NCBI GenBank assembly: GCA_018238155.1
Contig: JABCTZ010000018.1
Coordinates: forward strand, 30,885-94,884
Length of the DNA: 64,000 bases
Source: Candidatus Heimdallarchaeota archaeon
GTDB lineage: Archaea; Asgardarchaeota; Heimdallarchaeia; JABLTI01
Reading direction: 5' to 3'
Shown here: positions 18,288 to 27,744 of the stretch, one piece after another
Numbering within the stretch: position 1 is the stretch's first letter
Layout: each line of letters starts with the position of its first letter
Made by a program: the position numbers and the translations under genes
Notes under the pieces: generated by a model
What the model saw: the letters and a program-made list of their open reading frames with translations, nothing else
What the model was told of the DNA's origin: nothing
The model's database searches: none

Positions 18288-18950
18288 ATGAGAAAAGAAC
18301 CCTATTTTACAAATGAGAATCGAGAAACAAAGACTGCTGAATGGAAGGAAATACTTTCAAAGTACTATTCCAGTAAAAAGAAGTTTGCCTTTACAATGGA
18401 AAATAGTGCATTATTGATAATTGATATGCAAGAATATTTTCTCAACTCAAACTCATATGCTTTTATACCTGCATCAAAGGCAATAATTGAACCAATTTTA
18501 CGATTAAAGAAAGCTTTTGAGAAAAATAACAAAGGTGTTTTTTTCACACAATATGGTTTACAACCTGTAATTGATGATAGTAGTATGATGCACAGATGGT
18601 GGAAAAAAACATTAAGTACAAAAGATTCTATGTTTGAAATTTCGTCTGAAATGAATGCAGACGAGAAATCAGTCTATTTTAAATCAACATATGATATATT
18701 TGAAACAACAAGTCTAGCACTTAATCTTGATAAACAAGGAATAACAAAATTGGTTATTACTGGAGTTGCAACACATTTGTGTTGTGAAGCAATTGCAAGA
18801 AGTGCTTTCGATTTAGGGTTTGAGGTTTATTTACCAATTGATTGCATGGCAACCTCTACAGAAGAATTCCATCTGAATTCATTAAAAGCAGCTAGCAATG
18901 GTTTTGGAATACCAATAACAAGTGAGGAGATCTTGGAGAAGGCAAAATGA
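18288..18950 (+). CDS. Isochorismatase-like cysteine hydrolase
   Basis: 220-residue member of the isochorismatase-like superfamily. Asp46 in LLIIDMQEYF and Cys165 in GVATHLCCEA are the expected nucleophile-activating Asp and nucleophile Cys; the Lys of the triad is probably in the KSTYDIF segment (near 125). Superfamily members hydrolyse amides such as nicotinamide or N-carbamoyl compounds, or enol ethers. ATG 18288 is preceded by GTGAAG. Its stop overlaps the next start by 4 nt (ATGA), so the two are translationally coupled. Confidence 0.85.
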   Translation: MRKEPYFTNENRETKTAEWKEILSKYYSSKKKFAFTMENSALLIIDMQEYFLNSNSYAFIPASKAIIEPILRLKKAFEKNNKGVFFTQYGLQPVIDDSSMMHRWWKKTLSTKDSMFEISSEMNADEKSVYFKSTYDIFETTSLALNLDKQGITKLVITGVATHLCCEAIARSAFDLGFEVYLPIDCMATSTEEFHLNSLKAASNGFGIPITSEEILEKAK

Positions 18951-19828
18951 ACAAAAGGCAAACTAAGGTTGCAATAATTGGTGCTGGTCCTGCTGGTTGC
19001 GCAGCAGCAATCCAACTTAAAAGAGCAGGAATTGACCCCATTTTATTTGAAAAAAATAAAATAGGCGGGTTAGCTCTAAATGCCAATCTCATCGAAAATT
19101 ATCTTGGAATTGAACAAGGGATTTCTGGCTTAGAATTTGGCGAAAAAATGGAAGAACAAGTTCTGTCATTAGTTGTTGACATTATTTTTGAAAAAGTAGA
19201 AAAAATAACTATAGAACAAGATAAAATTGTGCTTACTACAAAAGAAACAACTTGTCTGTGTGATTTTCTTATTGTAGCTACCGGTTCAATCTCAAAACCC
19301 CTAGGAGTTAAAGGAGAAAGCGAAGCAGAAAAGAGAGAACAGTTATTCTATGAACCAATTTTTGTTCCAGAAACTAAAATCACAAATTCAAAAATAGCTA
19401 TTATAGGTGGAAGTGATGCTGCATTTGATTACGCCTTAAATTTTGCTCAGAGAGAAAATGAAATTATCATTATTCATCGTACTGAAAAATTCAAATGTTT
19501 GCCTTTACTATATTATCGTGTTTCTAATCTCGGGTCAATTGAACTGCAATATCCAAAAAAAGTAAAAGAAGTCCTATTTTCTGAAGAAAATAAGCTAAAT
19601 CTTCTATTGGATGATGATTCAATATTAACAGTAGATTTTGCATTAGTTGCTATTGGTAGAGAACCAAATAATATGTTACTCAAAGATATTCCTGAAGAAT
19701 TAATGGAAAGCAAAGTATTCACTATTGGTGATTTAGTAAATGATCGTTATCGTCAAATATCAATTGCCGCTGGAGAAGGCTTACACTGTGCGATGAAAAT
19801 CATTGAATTAATTGAAAATAATGAATGA
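18947..19828 (+). CDS. Thioredoxin-reductase-like flavoprotein lacking the CxxC
   Basis: 293-residue FAD/NAD(P)H two-domain oxidoreductase. FAD site: AIIGAGPAGCAAA (8-20); NAD(P)H site: IIGGSDAAFDYA (about 150-161); the C-terminal FAD segment is FTIGDLVNDRYRQISIAAGEG. The redox CxxC of thioredoxin reductase, normally shortly before the NADPH site, is missing, so it resembles ferredoxin/flavodoxin-NADP reductases of the TrxR fold. It could pass electrons to the radical SAM enzyme two genes upstream (inference). The last third is duplicated as a fragment at 21640-22009. Confidence 0.85.
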   Translation: MNKRQTKVAIIGAGPAGCAAAIQLKRAGIDPILFEKNKIGGLALNANLIENYLGIEQGISGLEFGEKMEEQVLSLVVDIIFEKVEKITIEQDKIVLTTKETTCLCDFLIVATGSISKPLGVKGESEAEKREQLFYEPIFVPETKITNSKIAIIGGSDAAFDYALNFAQRENEIIIIHRTEKFKCLPLLYYRVSNLGSIELQYPKKVKEVLFSEENKLNLLLDDDSILTVDFALVAIGREPNNMLLKDIPEELMESKVFTIGDLVNDRYRQISIAAGEGLHCAMKIIELIENNE

Positions 19829-19880
19829 TTGCCCTAACTTCAGAGTAAACTATGTGGTGGAAAAAACCAAGAGAAACGAT

Positions 19881-20492
19881 TCATTCTATTCCTTGTTTTT
19901 TCTTTAGTCTTTTTAGCATACTTTTTGCTCCTTTTACAGCGGGATAAATTTCTAATACTTTCTCAAGTGCTTCAATAGCTAAATCAAATTCTCCTATTTC
20001 ATCATAAACTTTACTCAAACCGGACCAACTTTCAACTTTAGTGGGTTTAATTTCAACTGCTTTTTTCCAGCATTCAATTGCTTTCTCACTGTTTTTCTCG
20101 TTAATATAAGCAATTGCCATATTATTCCATGCTTCATGGTCATCTGGTTGTAAAGTAACTACTTTAGTGTAAATTTCAATTGCTTTATCATTAACATCTA
20201 ATTCTCTAAGAGTATTAGCCATATTATATAGGACATCTATATCATCAGGTCTAATTTGTAAAGCTCTTCTCCAACAATAGAATGCATTCTCCCAATCACC
20301 TCTACCCTCATAGAGTACATTCCCTAAATTATACCAACCATCGAAATGATCGGGATCTAATTCTGTTGTTTTTCCCCAACATTGAATTGCACCTTCTGCA
20401 TCACCATTTTTTCCGTATTCTACACCTTTTTTATATTGTTTTTTGGCTTCTGTGAGCTTTTCCTTTTTTGTCATACTTTTTTTTTCTGTCAA
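19881..20492 (-). CDS. TPR-repeat protein
   Basis: About 203-residue TPR protein with five 34-residue repeats, each carrying 'AIECWKKAVEIKP'-like helices; the recurrent 'CW' is peculiar to this protein. A short Lys-rich N-terminus precedes the repeats. The start is ambiguous: TTG 20492 has AAAAGG about 9 nt upstream, while ATG 20474 follows only an A-run. Convergent with the flavoprotein gene. Confidence 0.78.
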   Translation of the reverse strand: MTEKKSMTKKEKLTEAKKQYKKGVEYGKNGDAEGAIQCWGKTTELDPDHFDGWYNLGNVLYEGRGDWENAFYCWRRALQIRPDDIDVLYNMANTLRELDVNDKAIEIYTKVVTLQPDDHEAWNNMAIAYINEKNSEKAIECWKKAVEIKPTKVESWSGLSKVYDEIGEFDLAIEALEKVLEIYPAVKGAKSMLKRLKKKQGIE

Positions 20493-20680
20493 TAATATCA
20501 ACCTTTTTTAAGAAGACAATTACTGTCTATTAATGTGTTGTAGTCAAATTTTACCATATAAAAGGATTAGAAAAATCAACAAAAAAATGAATTTTGGTTA
20601 AATCGATTGAATTATCTTTGATACACCCGCTGAGAAAGGGTTTTTTATTTAGATATCATTAACTAATTAAGTGACTCGCT

Positions 20681-21565
20681 ATGAAAATAAAGAAAATTTC
20701 AATGAAAGATGTTGTATTTAAAGCGGATAAGAACAACTCTCCAGTTTTAACCATAGAATCTGGTGAAATTGTTACTTTTGAATGCCGGGATGCATTTAAT
20801 CAAGTAATTAAACAACCTGAAGACTTACCAATTAATTTTGATATGGACCATATTAATCCTGCAACAGGTCCTGTTTTCATTAAAGGTGCGGAACCAGGAG
20901 ATACCCTCGAAGTTCATATACTAGAAATCGATGTGGCCGAACAAGGTGCTTGCTGTATTATACCGAATTTTGGATTTCTAGCATCAGAGTATCCAGAACC
21001 ATGGACAAGAATCATTCCTATTAAAGATGGACATGCAATCTTCAGTGATAAAGTAAAAATACCAATTGATCCTTTCCCAGGAACAATTATTGTTGCACCT
21101 GCTGAAGGATCACATGGAACGCTAATTCCAAAAGAGTATGGTGGAAATATGGATTCAAAAGCATGTAGAGTAGGGACAATTGTTTATCTACCAATATTTG
21201 TAGAAGGTGCTTTATTTGCAGTTGGTGACGTACATGCAGTTCAAGGAGATGGAGAAGTATGTGGCACAGCTGTAGAAATTGATGCAGACGTAACAATAAA
21301 ATTGGTTGTGAACAAAAAGAAGAAAATTGTACGACCACAATATGAAACAAAAGATCACTACATGACAACGGCCTGGGGTGAAACAACTGATGATGCAGCG
21401 AAAATTGCCCTAAAAGACATGATCGATTGGTTAGTTGTTGAAAAAGGATTAACTCGAGAAGAAGCATATGCTCTCTGTAGCTGTACTGTTGATTTAAGAG
21501 TGAGTCAATTTGTAGATGTCACACCAGGCGTAAGAGCGGTTCTCCCTAAGAATATTTTCACATAA
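20681..21565 (+). CDS. Acetamidase/formamidase family protein
   Basis: 294-residue FmdA/AmdA-family protein, cleaving short amides to ammonia and the acid. Family marks: NPATGPVFIKGAEPGDTLEV (about 58-77), GTIVAPAEGSHG-like segment near 130-145, GGNMD (149-153) and GDVHAVQGDGEVCGTAVE (about 181-198). The ATG has AGTGA 6 nt upstream. It directly follows the isochorismatase operon region, so both may belong to amide or nitrogen use, though a convergent TPR gene lies between. Confidence 0.9.
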   Translation: MKIKKISMKDVVFKADKNNSPVLTIESGEIVTFECRDAFNQVIKQPEDLPINFDMDHINPATGPVFIKGAEPGDTLEVHILEIDVAEQGACCIIPNFGFLASEYPEPWTRIIPIKDGHAIFSDKVKIPIDPFPGTIIVAPAEGSHGTLIPKEYGGNMDSKACRVGTIVYLPIFVEGALFAVGDVHAVQGDGEVCGTAVEIDADVTIKLVVNKKKKIVRPQYETKDHYMTTAWGETTDDAAKIALKDMIDWLVVEKGLTREEAYALCSCTVDLRVSQFVDVTPGVRAVLPKNIFT

Positions 21566-21639
21566 AAAAATCAAAGCACGTTGATACTCCATGCAAAGCG
21601 AATATTTTGGTTATTATAAATCTCCAATAGGCATCTTGA

Positions 21640-22009
21640 AATTACTATTGTACATCGTTCTGAAAATTTCAAATGTCTACCATTACTTTATTATCGTGTT
21701 TCTAATCTCGAGTCGATTGAATTGTTATGGCCTAAAAAAGTTAAAGAATTGCAATTTTCGGATGATAATAATTTGAATCTTCTGCTGGAAGGCAATACAA
21801 TCCTAAATGTAGATTTTGCCTTTGGTGTTATTCGTAGAAAACCAAATAATATGTTACTCGAAGAAAATACTAAAGAATTATTTGAAAGCATTATATTTGG
21901 CATAGGTGATTTAGTAAATGATAATTATCGTCAAATGTCAATTGCTGCTGGTGAAGGTATGCTTTGTACAATGAAGATCATTAATTTAATAACAAATGAA
22001 ATATATTGA
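21640..22009 (+). pseudogene. Duplicated 3' fragment of the flavoprotein gene
   Basis: Reading in one frame from about 21640 gives a protein fragment clearly homologous to the last 130 residues of the flavoprotein at 18947-19828: TIVHRSENFKCLPLLYYRVS, then PNNMLLEENTKELFES and GIGDLVNDNYRQMSIAAGEG. The FAD- and most of the NAD-binding parts are absent, a stop (near 21621) closes the frame upstream and no start fits. DNA is also visibly similar (for example the stretch around 21690-21712). A dead partial duplicate displaced by about 2.2 kb. Confidence 0.8.
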
Positions 22010-22093
22010 ATTTGAGAAAAAATAACACTTATTTCTTTCTTTGATTACTTAGCTTTAAATAAACACCCTCCCATTTACTATATGTGAACATAA

Positions 22094-22590
22094 ATGATTA
22101 CCAATATTAATTCTCTTTTTTTTGTAAAGTTTGCGGGAGAGAAATCACTAAAGATATAAATGGATATTACAATTCAATGACCAAAGAGCCAGATTATTGT
22201 TCTTCTAAGTGTAATTTAATTCCTTTTCGGCATTATTTTCTACTGGCGACATTTATTATGTGCTCAGTTAATATTCCACTTATGATATTTACCATAAGAA
22301 GTTCTAAAGAATTAGATCCTCCAATTGATATTATTTTATCATTTTTTGGGATTACAATATATGTTTTTATGATTCTAGTTATTCTTTCATTTACTACTTA
22401 CGGATATTATGCAAATCATATATTTAAGAAAGAAAGTAAAAAGTAACATGTCATTCAAGATGAATACTTGGAGAAATGCGTATATTTGCATGATGTGCAA
22501 ATTAATAATAAATCATTAAACACAATTAGCTTTGTTGATGTATTAACACAGGCTGGTGCTATCTTCGTGGAAAACAAGAAGAAAAAATGA
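22094..22590 (+). pseudogene. Zinc-ribbon plus two-helix membrane protein, disrupted
   Basis: An N-terminal zinc ribbon (CKVCGREI ... YCSSKCN, encoded about 22123-22215) leads into two membrane helices. The ribbon frame has no start codon, but ATG 22094 would join it if the T8 run at 22116-22123 had nine T. After the second helix the frame ends at TAA 22444, yet stays open for 47 further codons to TGA 22588, suggesting a lost C-terminal domain. The part 22177-22446 is the only segment with both a start and a stop in frame. Probably decayed or affected by an indel; no function is assigned. Confidence 0.5.
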
Positions 22591-22713
22591 TTTTTTTCTT
22601 GTCCACTACAGATTCATAGCAATAAATTTGTTATATCCTGACTACAATGAGTAATTGACAAAAACTATTTATTTTATGTCGAGATGCAAACGTAGTTTAA
22701 TTTTGGAGTGTAC

Positions 22714-23420
22714 TTGAAATTAGTGTTAAAATTATTTGTAGAAAAAAATCATTATTAGTAATATTCTCTCTAGTTATATTATTAGGTTCATTTACTGCAA
22801 CACTTGCACCAGTAAGAGCTGAATATGCCATATACGCAGAAGAAGATGAATTAGATGCATTAGTCGTTAAGGACCTAGAAGAAGATGTAACTTATGTTTT
22901 TAATGCAACCTACAACCCAGCTTATTATAGCTTTGATCTCACCTTATCGATCCACAAAAGAACTGATTATTCAAATCGGAGTTTACTTTTTATTCAATAT
23001 ACACCAGGAGTTGGTCCTGAGAGCCTTGTCTTCGTTGCACCATATGATGGAGATTTCTATCTCGGTATTTATGTTAACAATGATGAAGATGGATTAGTAA
23101 CAGTTACAGTCATAGAACAAGGTACGGGCATCGAAAAAGATGTTGAATTTCAAGGAATTAGCGTTCTTTACACTTTAAGCTGGCTTTGGATAACTCTTGG
23201 AGTTATAGTTTTAGCAGCTATTTTTGTAAGTGTTTTGTTCATTATAATAGGTTTTCTATTTATTAGAAAACGGAATGCAATTGTTGCAAAAGCTCTTGAA
23301 ACTGGACAAGCATTACCAAGAGCAGGAAGAAAGAAGAATAAGTGTCCTTTCTGTAAAGTAAAGTTACCACTTGAGAGTTTAGTAACTTGCCCATATTGTG
23401 GTGCACCAATAACTGAATGA
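22714..23420 (+). CDS. Secreted/membrane protein with C-terminal zinc ribbon (apparent frameshift)
   Basis: The continuous frame 22740-23420 encodes a signal peptide (RKKSLLVIFSLVILLGSF), an acidic extracellular beta-rich domain of about 130 residues, a membrane helix (WLWITLGVIVLAAIFV) and a cytoplasmic double-CxxC zinc ribbon (CPFC...CPYC). It has no start codon. TTG 22714 with GGAGTG 3 nt upstream gives MKLVLKLFVEKK and joins perfectly if the A7 run at 22742-22748 had eight A. So the true gene is about 235 codons with one missing base. Family not recognised. Confidence 0.65.
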
Positions 23421-23459
23421 TTATTTAAAAACTAATCAAAAATTGATACTAAAATGGAA

Positions 23460-23855
23460 TTATGGCTTAAAAGTCATAGTCCATTTATCTTGCCCTTTCC
23501 ATGAATCAAATATTTCTCCAAATCCTTCTTTTCTCATTATTTTTTCCATTTCTATTAGCAATTCTTGCTGTAGTTTGTAATCACCCGTTTCTAGGACCTT
23601 TAGTATTTTATCCATTAATTCTTTAGCGGTCCATGGGAATTTTATCAAGGGAAATTTTTCCAACTCAAATTTGATATACTTTGGGTATGGAGATAATCGT
23701 CTATCATGCACAGCAAAAGCACAAATTAGAAAAAGGCTAATAGAAATTGCTGCTTCAAGACGAAAACCAAAAATGTAGTTATCTCTTAGGCACTTCATTG
23801 AACGATAAACTGCGTTGATGTACCCATCGAGATATCCTGAAATATATTTCTGCAA
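23460..23855 (-). pseudogene. C-terminal fragment of a nucleotidyltransferase-like protein
   Basis: 131 residues that look like the helical C-terminal half of stand-alone nucleotidyltransferase (aminoglycoside adenylyltransferase-like) proteins: YINAVYRSMKCLRDN, FRLEAAISISLFL, FAVHDRRLSPYPKYIKFELE. The N-terminal catalytic part with GS...D.D is missing; a stop lies just upstream in frame (near 23868) and the divergent secreted-protein promoter follows. The only start is a TTG without ribosome site. Probably a truncated remnant. The family match is from pattern memory and is moderate. Confidence 0.5.
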
Positions 23856-23923
23856 ATGCTTTTTTGGAATTTATTCTTTAGCTTTAAATAGCTGAAAAAC
23901 AAACAATATTTAGGGATTAATTA

Positions 23924-24853
23924 ATGAGAAGAAACAATAGAATTTGTCTTTTAACATTAGGGATTGTATTAGTTTTATTGATGTCCAATGGATTATCTAA
24001 GATAGATATTGTAAAAGCAGTCATTGAAGATAACACTACAACTCTTAGTTCAAATGGAAAAACAAAGCAGATTGTATCGGATTTTAGTGGATTTAAATTA
24101 AGTTGGCCTCGACCGCAATTTCTATACAATAATACCGATGATTACATCAGCATTCGTTGTAACGCTACTAACTATTTGTATATAACATATTTCTTAAACA
24201 TAAGCAAATATTGGATCAATGGTACGAATGCTGATTTTGAGATAAAGTTCGATTACGATTTTACCGAGGGAGGAACACTACTTAGGTTCAGTTTCTCCTC
24301 TGCATATACACTCACAGGTGAATCTTTAAGAAGTTGGTTTGATCTTCATTTACTTGGTTATGCTGATTTACGAGAGTATGATTGTCGAGTAGCTACAGAT
24401 TTTGCTGATTATCATGCAGCTTATAAGAATCATAAAATGGGACTAAAGAACTCTGCTACACTTTTCTTAAAGAAACAAACAAGCTCAATGAAATGTGGAG
24501 TTAAAGATAATGAAGGTAAAACAATATTATCAAGAAAATGGTGTTCTTTGGAATATTATATACCACTAAATTATATATTAATTACTTTTATATCAGATAA
24601 TATTGGAAATGAAGTTAATATTACTTCTATTGATGGGGTAATAACTTTACAAGATAGAAATTGGTTCGCTATGATTCTGGCATATAGAATAGCTATTGGC
24701 GTAGCAATTACAATTGTGGCTGTGCTTGTAGTAGTTATCCTCATCAGAAGAAAACTATCTAAATTCAGAAGAGAAGAAATCTATAGAAAATTGAATAAAG
24801 ATGAAATGTCAAAAGATGAATATATTGCTAGATTAGAGAAAGCTTTACAATAA
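23924..24853 (+). CDS. Secreted single-pass membrane protein of unknown family
   Basis: 309 residues: signal peptide (RICLLTLGIVLVLLMSN), extracellular domain of about 210 residues with several N-glycosylation sequons (NNT, NAT, NIS, NGT), one membrane helix near 250-272 (IAIGVAITIVAVLVVVILI) and a charged cytoplasmic tail ending in a short coiled-coil-like segment. No family recognised. A TATA-like CTTTAAATA (23881-23889) lies about 38 nt upstream of the ATG. Confidence 0.7.
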   Translation: MRRNNRICLLTLGIVLVLLMSNGLSKIDIVKAVIEDNTTTLSSNGKTKQIVSDFSGFKLSWPRPQFLYNNTDDYISIRCNATNYLYITYFLNISKYWINGTNADFEIKFDYDFTEGGTLLRFSFSSAYTLTGESLRSWFDLHLLGYADLREYDCRVATDFADYHAAYKNHKMGLKNSATLFLKKQTSSMKCGVKDNEGKTILSRKWCSLEYYIPLNYILITFISDNIGNEVNITSIDGVITLQDRNWFAMILAYRIAIGVAITIVAVLVVVILIRRKLSKFRREEIYRKLNKDEMSKDEYIARLEKALQ

Positions 24854-24863
24854 AAGCTTTCTA

Positions 24864-24926
24864 CTAGCTATTTTTTCCCTTTTTAGCTACTATAACAAGC
24901 AATCCCAGAGCTGCTAATGCATGCAT
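24864..24926 (-). pseudogene. Possible remnant of a surface-protein C-terminal anchor
   Basis: On the minus strand a 20-codon frame reads MHALAALGLLVIVAKKGKNS and stops, exactly the shape of a membrane anchor plus basic tail that ends surface proteins here. An in-frame stop lies just upstream. The 279-nt gap between the two flanking + genes holds nothing else I can support. Confidence 0.25.
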
Positions 24927-25132
24927 ATAATGTGATTAACCTAGAGAAACCTAGGGTGGCAATTGTTATCACTTCTTATGGACAATTTGGATATGCTTCA
25001 AACAGTAGTAATTTTCAATATTTTAGCTATTTCTTTTTGAAGAAATTTCTAAAGAAGTAATAACGTACTGATTTTTGAACAGACCATTATCTATTAATAC
25101 AAGTCTCACTTATCAAAATATAGTGATTATAG

Positions 25133-26725
25133 ATGATGATTAAAAAAAAATTCACTTTTATATTGGTAGCTTTCATTATCCCTAGTTTGCTGTTTAGCAA
25201 CAATAATCTTGGAAATGTTTTAGCTAAAGCAAATGAAGATTTTGGTAATACAACCTTTGCACCAAAGAATATGCTTGGTTCAGAAGATGCTTCATTTGAT
25301 ACTCATGTTGGATTGTATTCATTTGAATACTTGGATGGATTCATCTATGGTGTTGATGGCTCTTCAAGCAATCTCTATGTTTTTGATGTTGCTACAGGAA
25401 CTAGCACAGCAAATATCTCAATATCTTTCATTTCACAAGGTATCACTACAGATGGTACTAATTTGTATCTTTCTTATTACGCATTAGGAGCAAAAAATGG
25501 TTCGATAATTAAAATGGATACATCAGGAGTTGAGATTTCAAGAATACATGTAGATATTTACGATGAGCATATCGGAGGATTAGCTTGGGATGGTACTAAT
25601 CTCTGGGGTTATGAAACTGCTTCAATGAGTCTTCTACGAATAAATCCAAATACAGGCGATGCGTCTACAAATATTTCTGTTTCAAATATTTTGCGCGGTA
25701 TTACTTGGTATGATAATAAAATCTGGACTGTTGCTTTTTTTATTGATCGCGTTATAGCCTTTGATCCTTTAACAGGAGCATACTCAGATGGATATGCAAG
25801 TCCATTCCATCATGATTCAGGAATAACCAATAATGGTACACATATGTTTCAAAGTGATTACTTAACTGAGCTAAGAATTGCAATAACAGAATTACATACT
25901 GATCCCGGTGAAGTATTTCTAAGACAAGAGATATTTGCGTCGACAAACTTAGATATAACATTTACTGATGAATTCTATTTTATCACTGCAAATTATTCTT
26001 CACTTATCTATAGATTTGATAGATCAAATCTCTACAATGGTATTTGGGCTGTTCCATTTCAGCCAGCAGGAATAACAGCTATAGATGAAAATACTTTATT
26101 AATAGCTCAAGAGGAAGCACCCTACAATTTATTCACATACACAACAAGTGGAACATTAGTGGCTAATCATACTGCATTAGATGTTATGATTGTCTCTCTA
26201 ACTTTTGATGGAACAAACATCTGGGCTCTGGGTCATGATAGTATCTTGTATAAAATTAATGCATTCGATATGACAATAGTTGCTGAATATTCATTTGAAA
26301 ACTTCCAAGGAATAGCATTTGATAGTAATCAAAATATAATATGGGCAACCTCAAGAGCAGAAGATAAGATAAAATATTTTGATCCGGAAAAAGAAGAAAT
26401 CGGTAATGCAACAATTAACCTTGAAGCACCTGTTAATGGATTTGAATCAGGTTTGACTTATACTGGTGACTATATTGTTTTAATGTCATATTATTCAGGA
26501 AAAGCTTATTATTACGAAATAATTCCTATTGAAAAAGATGCAGAACCGACACCAACACCAACACCTACGCCCACTCCAACGCCAACAGATAGTACAACTC
26601 CTCCATCAGGTTTATTCCCAGGACTAAAGCCTCTCTATGAAGACTTGATTTTTCTTGGAATCGGTATAATAGGAACAGGTATGATTGCGACTATTATAAT
26701 TATTATAGTTAAAAAGAAAAACTAA
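25133..26725 (+). CDS. Secreted beta-propeller surface protein
   Basis: 530 residues: signal peptide after MMIKKK, a domain of about 430 residues with repeated 'GITTDGTNLYLS', 'GLAWDGTNLWG', 'GITWYDNKIWT', 'LTFDGTNIWALG' units, typical of a propeller of the SMP-30/NHL or glutamine-cyclotransferase-like kind, then a Pro-Thr stalk (PTPTPTPT), a membrane helix and a VKKKN tail. It is displayed outside the cell; a binding or adhesion role is inferred. The start contains an in-frame A9 run. Confidence 0.75.
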   Translation: MMIKKKFTFILVAFIIPSLLFSNNNLGNVLAKANEDFGNTTFAPKNMLGSEDASFDTHVGLYSFEYLDGFIYGVDGSSSNLYVFDVATGTSTANISISFISQGITTDGTNLYLSYYALGAKNGSIIKMDTSGVEISRIHVDIYDEHIGGLAWDGTNLWGYETASMSLLRINPNTGDASTNISVSNILRGITWYDNKIWTVAFFIDRVIAFDPLTGAYSDGYASPFHHDSGITNNGTHMFQSDYLTELRIAITELHTDPGEVFLRQEIFASTNLDITFTDEFYFITANYSSLIYRFDRSNLYNGIWAVPFQPAGITAIDENTLLIAQEEAPYNLFTYTTSGTLVANHTALDVMIVSLTFDGTNIWALGHDSILYKINAFDMTIVAEYSFENFQGIAFDSNQNIIWATSRAEDKIKYFDPEKEEIGNATINLEAPVNGFESGLTYTGDYIVLMSYYSGKAYYYEIIPIEKDAEPTPTPTPTPTPTPTDSTTPPSGLFPGLKPLYEDLIFLGIGIIGTGMIATIIIIIVKKKN

Positions 26726-26811
26726 TCTCTAAAACTTATCTAATAATGGATGAGGCGAAAAGTTTCATCCAACATTTTATTTTATGGAAATTTTCCAGAA
26801 TTTGTGAACAT

Positions 26812-27732
26812 TTATCCATCAGCTAAATCTTCTTGTGTTGTGGTAATACTTTTTCGTGCAATCCTTTTTGCTACTTGGTAGCTATTTTCAAGCAACCTCT
26901 TAAGATTTTCACCATTTATTATATATGGAGAATCATCTATTTCTGACCAGATATTAGCAGAGACTGTTTCAATTTCTGAATTAGTGTTTGCTTCATAATT
27001 ATTTCTTTCATGTGAATATAACTCACTTACAAGATTATCTAATGATGAATTTTCTGACAAACCCATCTCTCTTTTGTATACATCTGAAATAATTCTAACA
27101 CCAACACGAGTAATTGTAGATGTATCATTCGCGAGAGTATTACGCTTTACACGAAATATCTCAAAAAGCTCTTCCTTGGTTTTTCCACGCAATTTAAACA
27201 ATATAAATGGATCTTTATTTAACATATCAGCTAAAATAAGTAAAACAGCAGCAGAATGTTTACAAGGATTTGCCCAATCTGCACAATTACAACCTGCTCG
27301 TAAATCTTGTTCCATAAATGGAATCAATGAAGTATTTCTTTTAGTAAAAATTTCATTGACTTGTTCTGGAAGTTTATTAGCTAGTAATTTTGCAATAAGA
27401 TAAGCATTTGAAACAATTTCCGTTAGAATGTCTCCCCAAATCTCTTCTGAAATGATATTCACTTCAATACGTATAAGATAAGGTTTTAAACGCTCACCTT
27501 GAACTTTTGCTATGATGAACCCTTTCTGCACCTTGATGTAAATCACTTGGCTGTTCTTAGCAACATTTTTTCCTTGGGTCAATCTATTTCCAGATTCAAG
27601 TTTTTCAATCAATTCTATCCATTGCTCTGTCCACCAATTTCGACTTTCATCTACCTTGTTAAGTTTGAGACCATCTTTTACTTGCCGTGTTTTGGTTAGA
27701 AATCGTTTAACTCTTTTATCATCGTCTTGCAA
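26812..27732 (-). CDS. SWIM zinc-finger protein, partner of the SNF2 helicase
   Basis: 306 residues with a SWIM zinc motif CNCADWANPCKH (CxC-x6-CxH, about residues 143-154), flanked by helical regions. In bacteria and archaea a SWIM protein is often encoded next to a SNF2 helicase, as here: the helicase gene ends 12 nt upstream. The start is TTG 27732 with GAGGTGATC about 8 nt upstream, lying in the intergenic gap. Probably binds DNA or the helicase and acts with it in chromatin/DNA transactions. Confidence 0.87.
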   Translation of the reverse strand: MQDDDKRVKRFLTKTRQVKDGLKLNKVDESRNWWTEQWIELIEKLESGNRLTQGKNVAKNSQVIYIKVQKGFIIAKVQGERLKPYLIRIEVNIISEEIWGDILTEIVSNAYLIAKLLANKLPEQVNEIFTKRNTSLIPFMEQDLRAGCNCADWANPCKHSAAVLLILADMLNKDPFILFKLRGKTKEELFEIFRVKRNTLANDTSTITRVGVRIISDVYKREMGLSENSSLDNLVSELYSHERNNYEANTNSEIETVSANIWSEIDDSPYIINGENLKRLLENSYQVAKRIARKSITTTQEDLADG

Positions 27733-27744
27733 TCAGTGATCACC

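Noticed and set aside
20626..20652. CTGAGA between CCC and GGG before the acetamidase gene, recalling a TPP riboswitch
   Set aside because: Only this hexamer matches; the second conserved half of the riboswitch is absent and the gene has no thiamine link.
21087..21467. Minus-strand 126-codon frame inside the acetamidase gene
   Set aside because: Low-complexity Leu/His/Gln translation opposite a well-conserved enzyme.
24860..25132. Possible tRNA or small RNA in the gap before the propeller gene
   Set aside because: No cloverleaf arms or T-loop consensus were found; the region is AT-rich without strong pairing.
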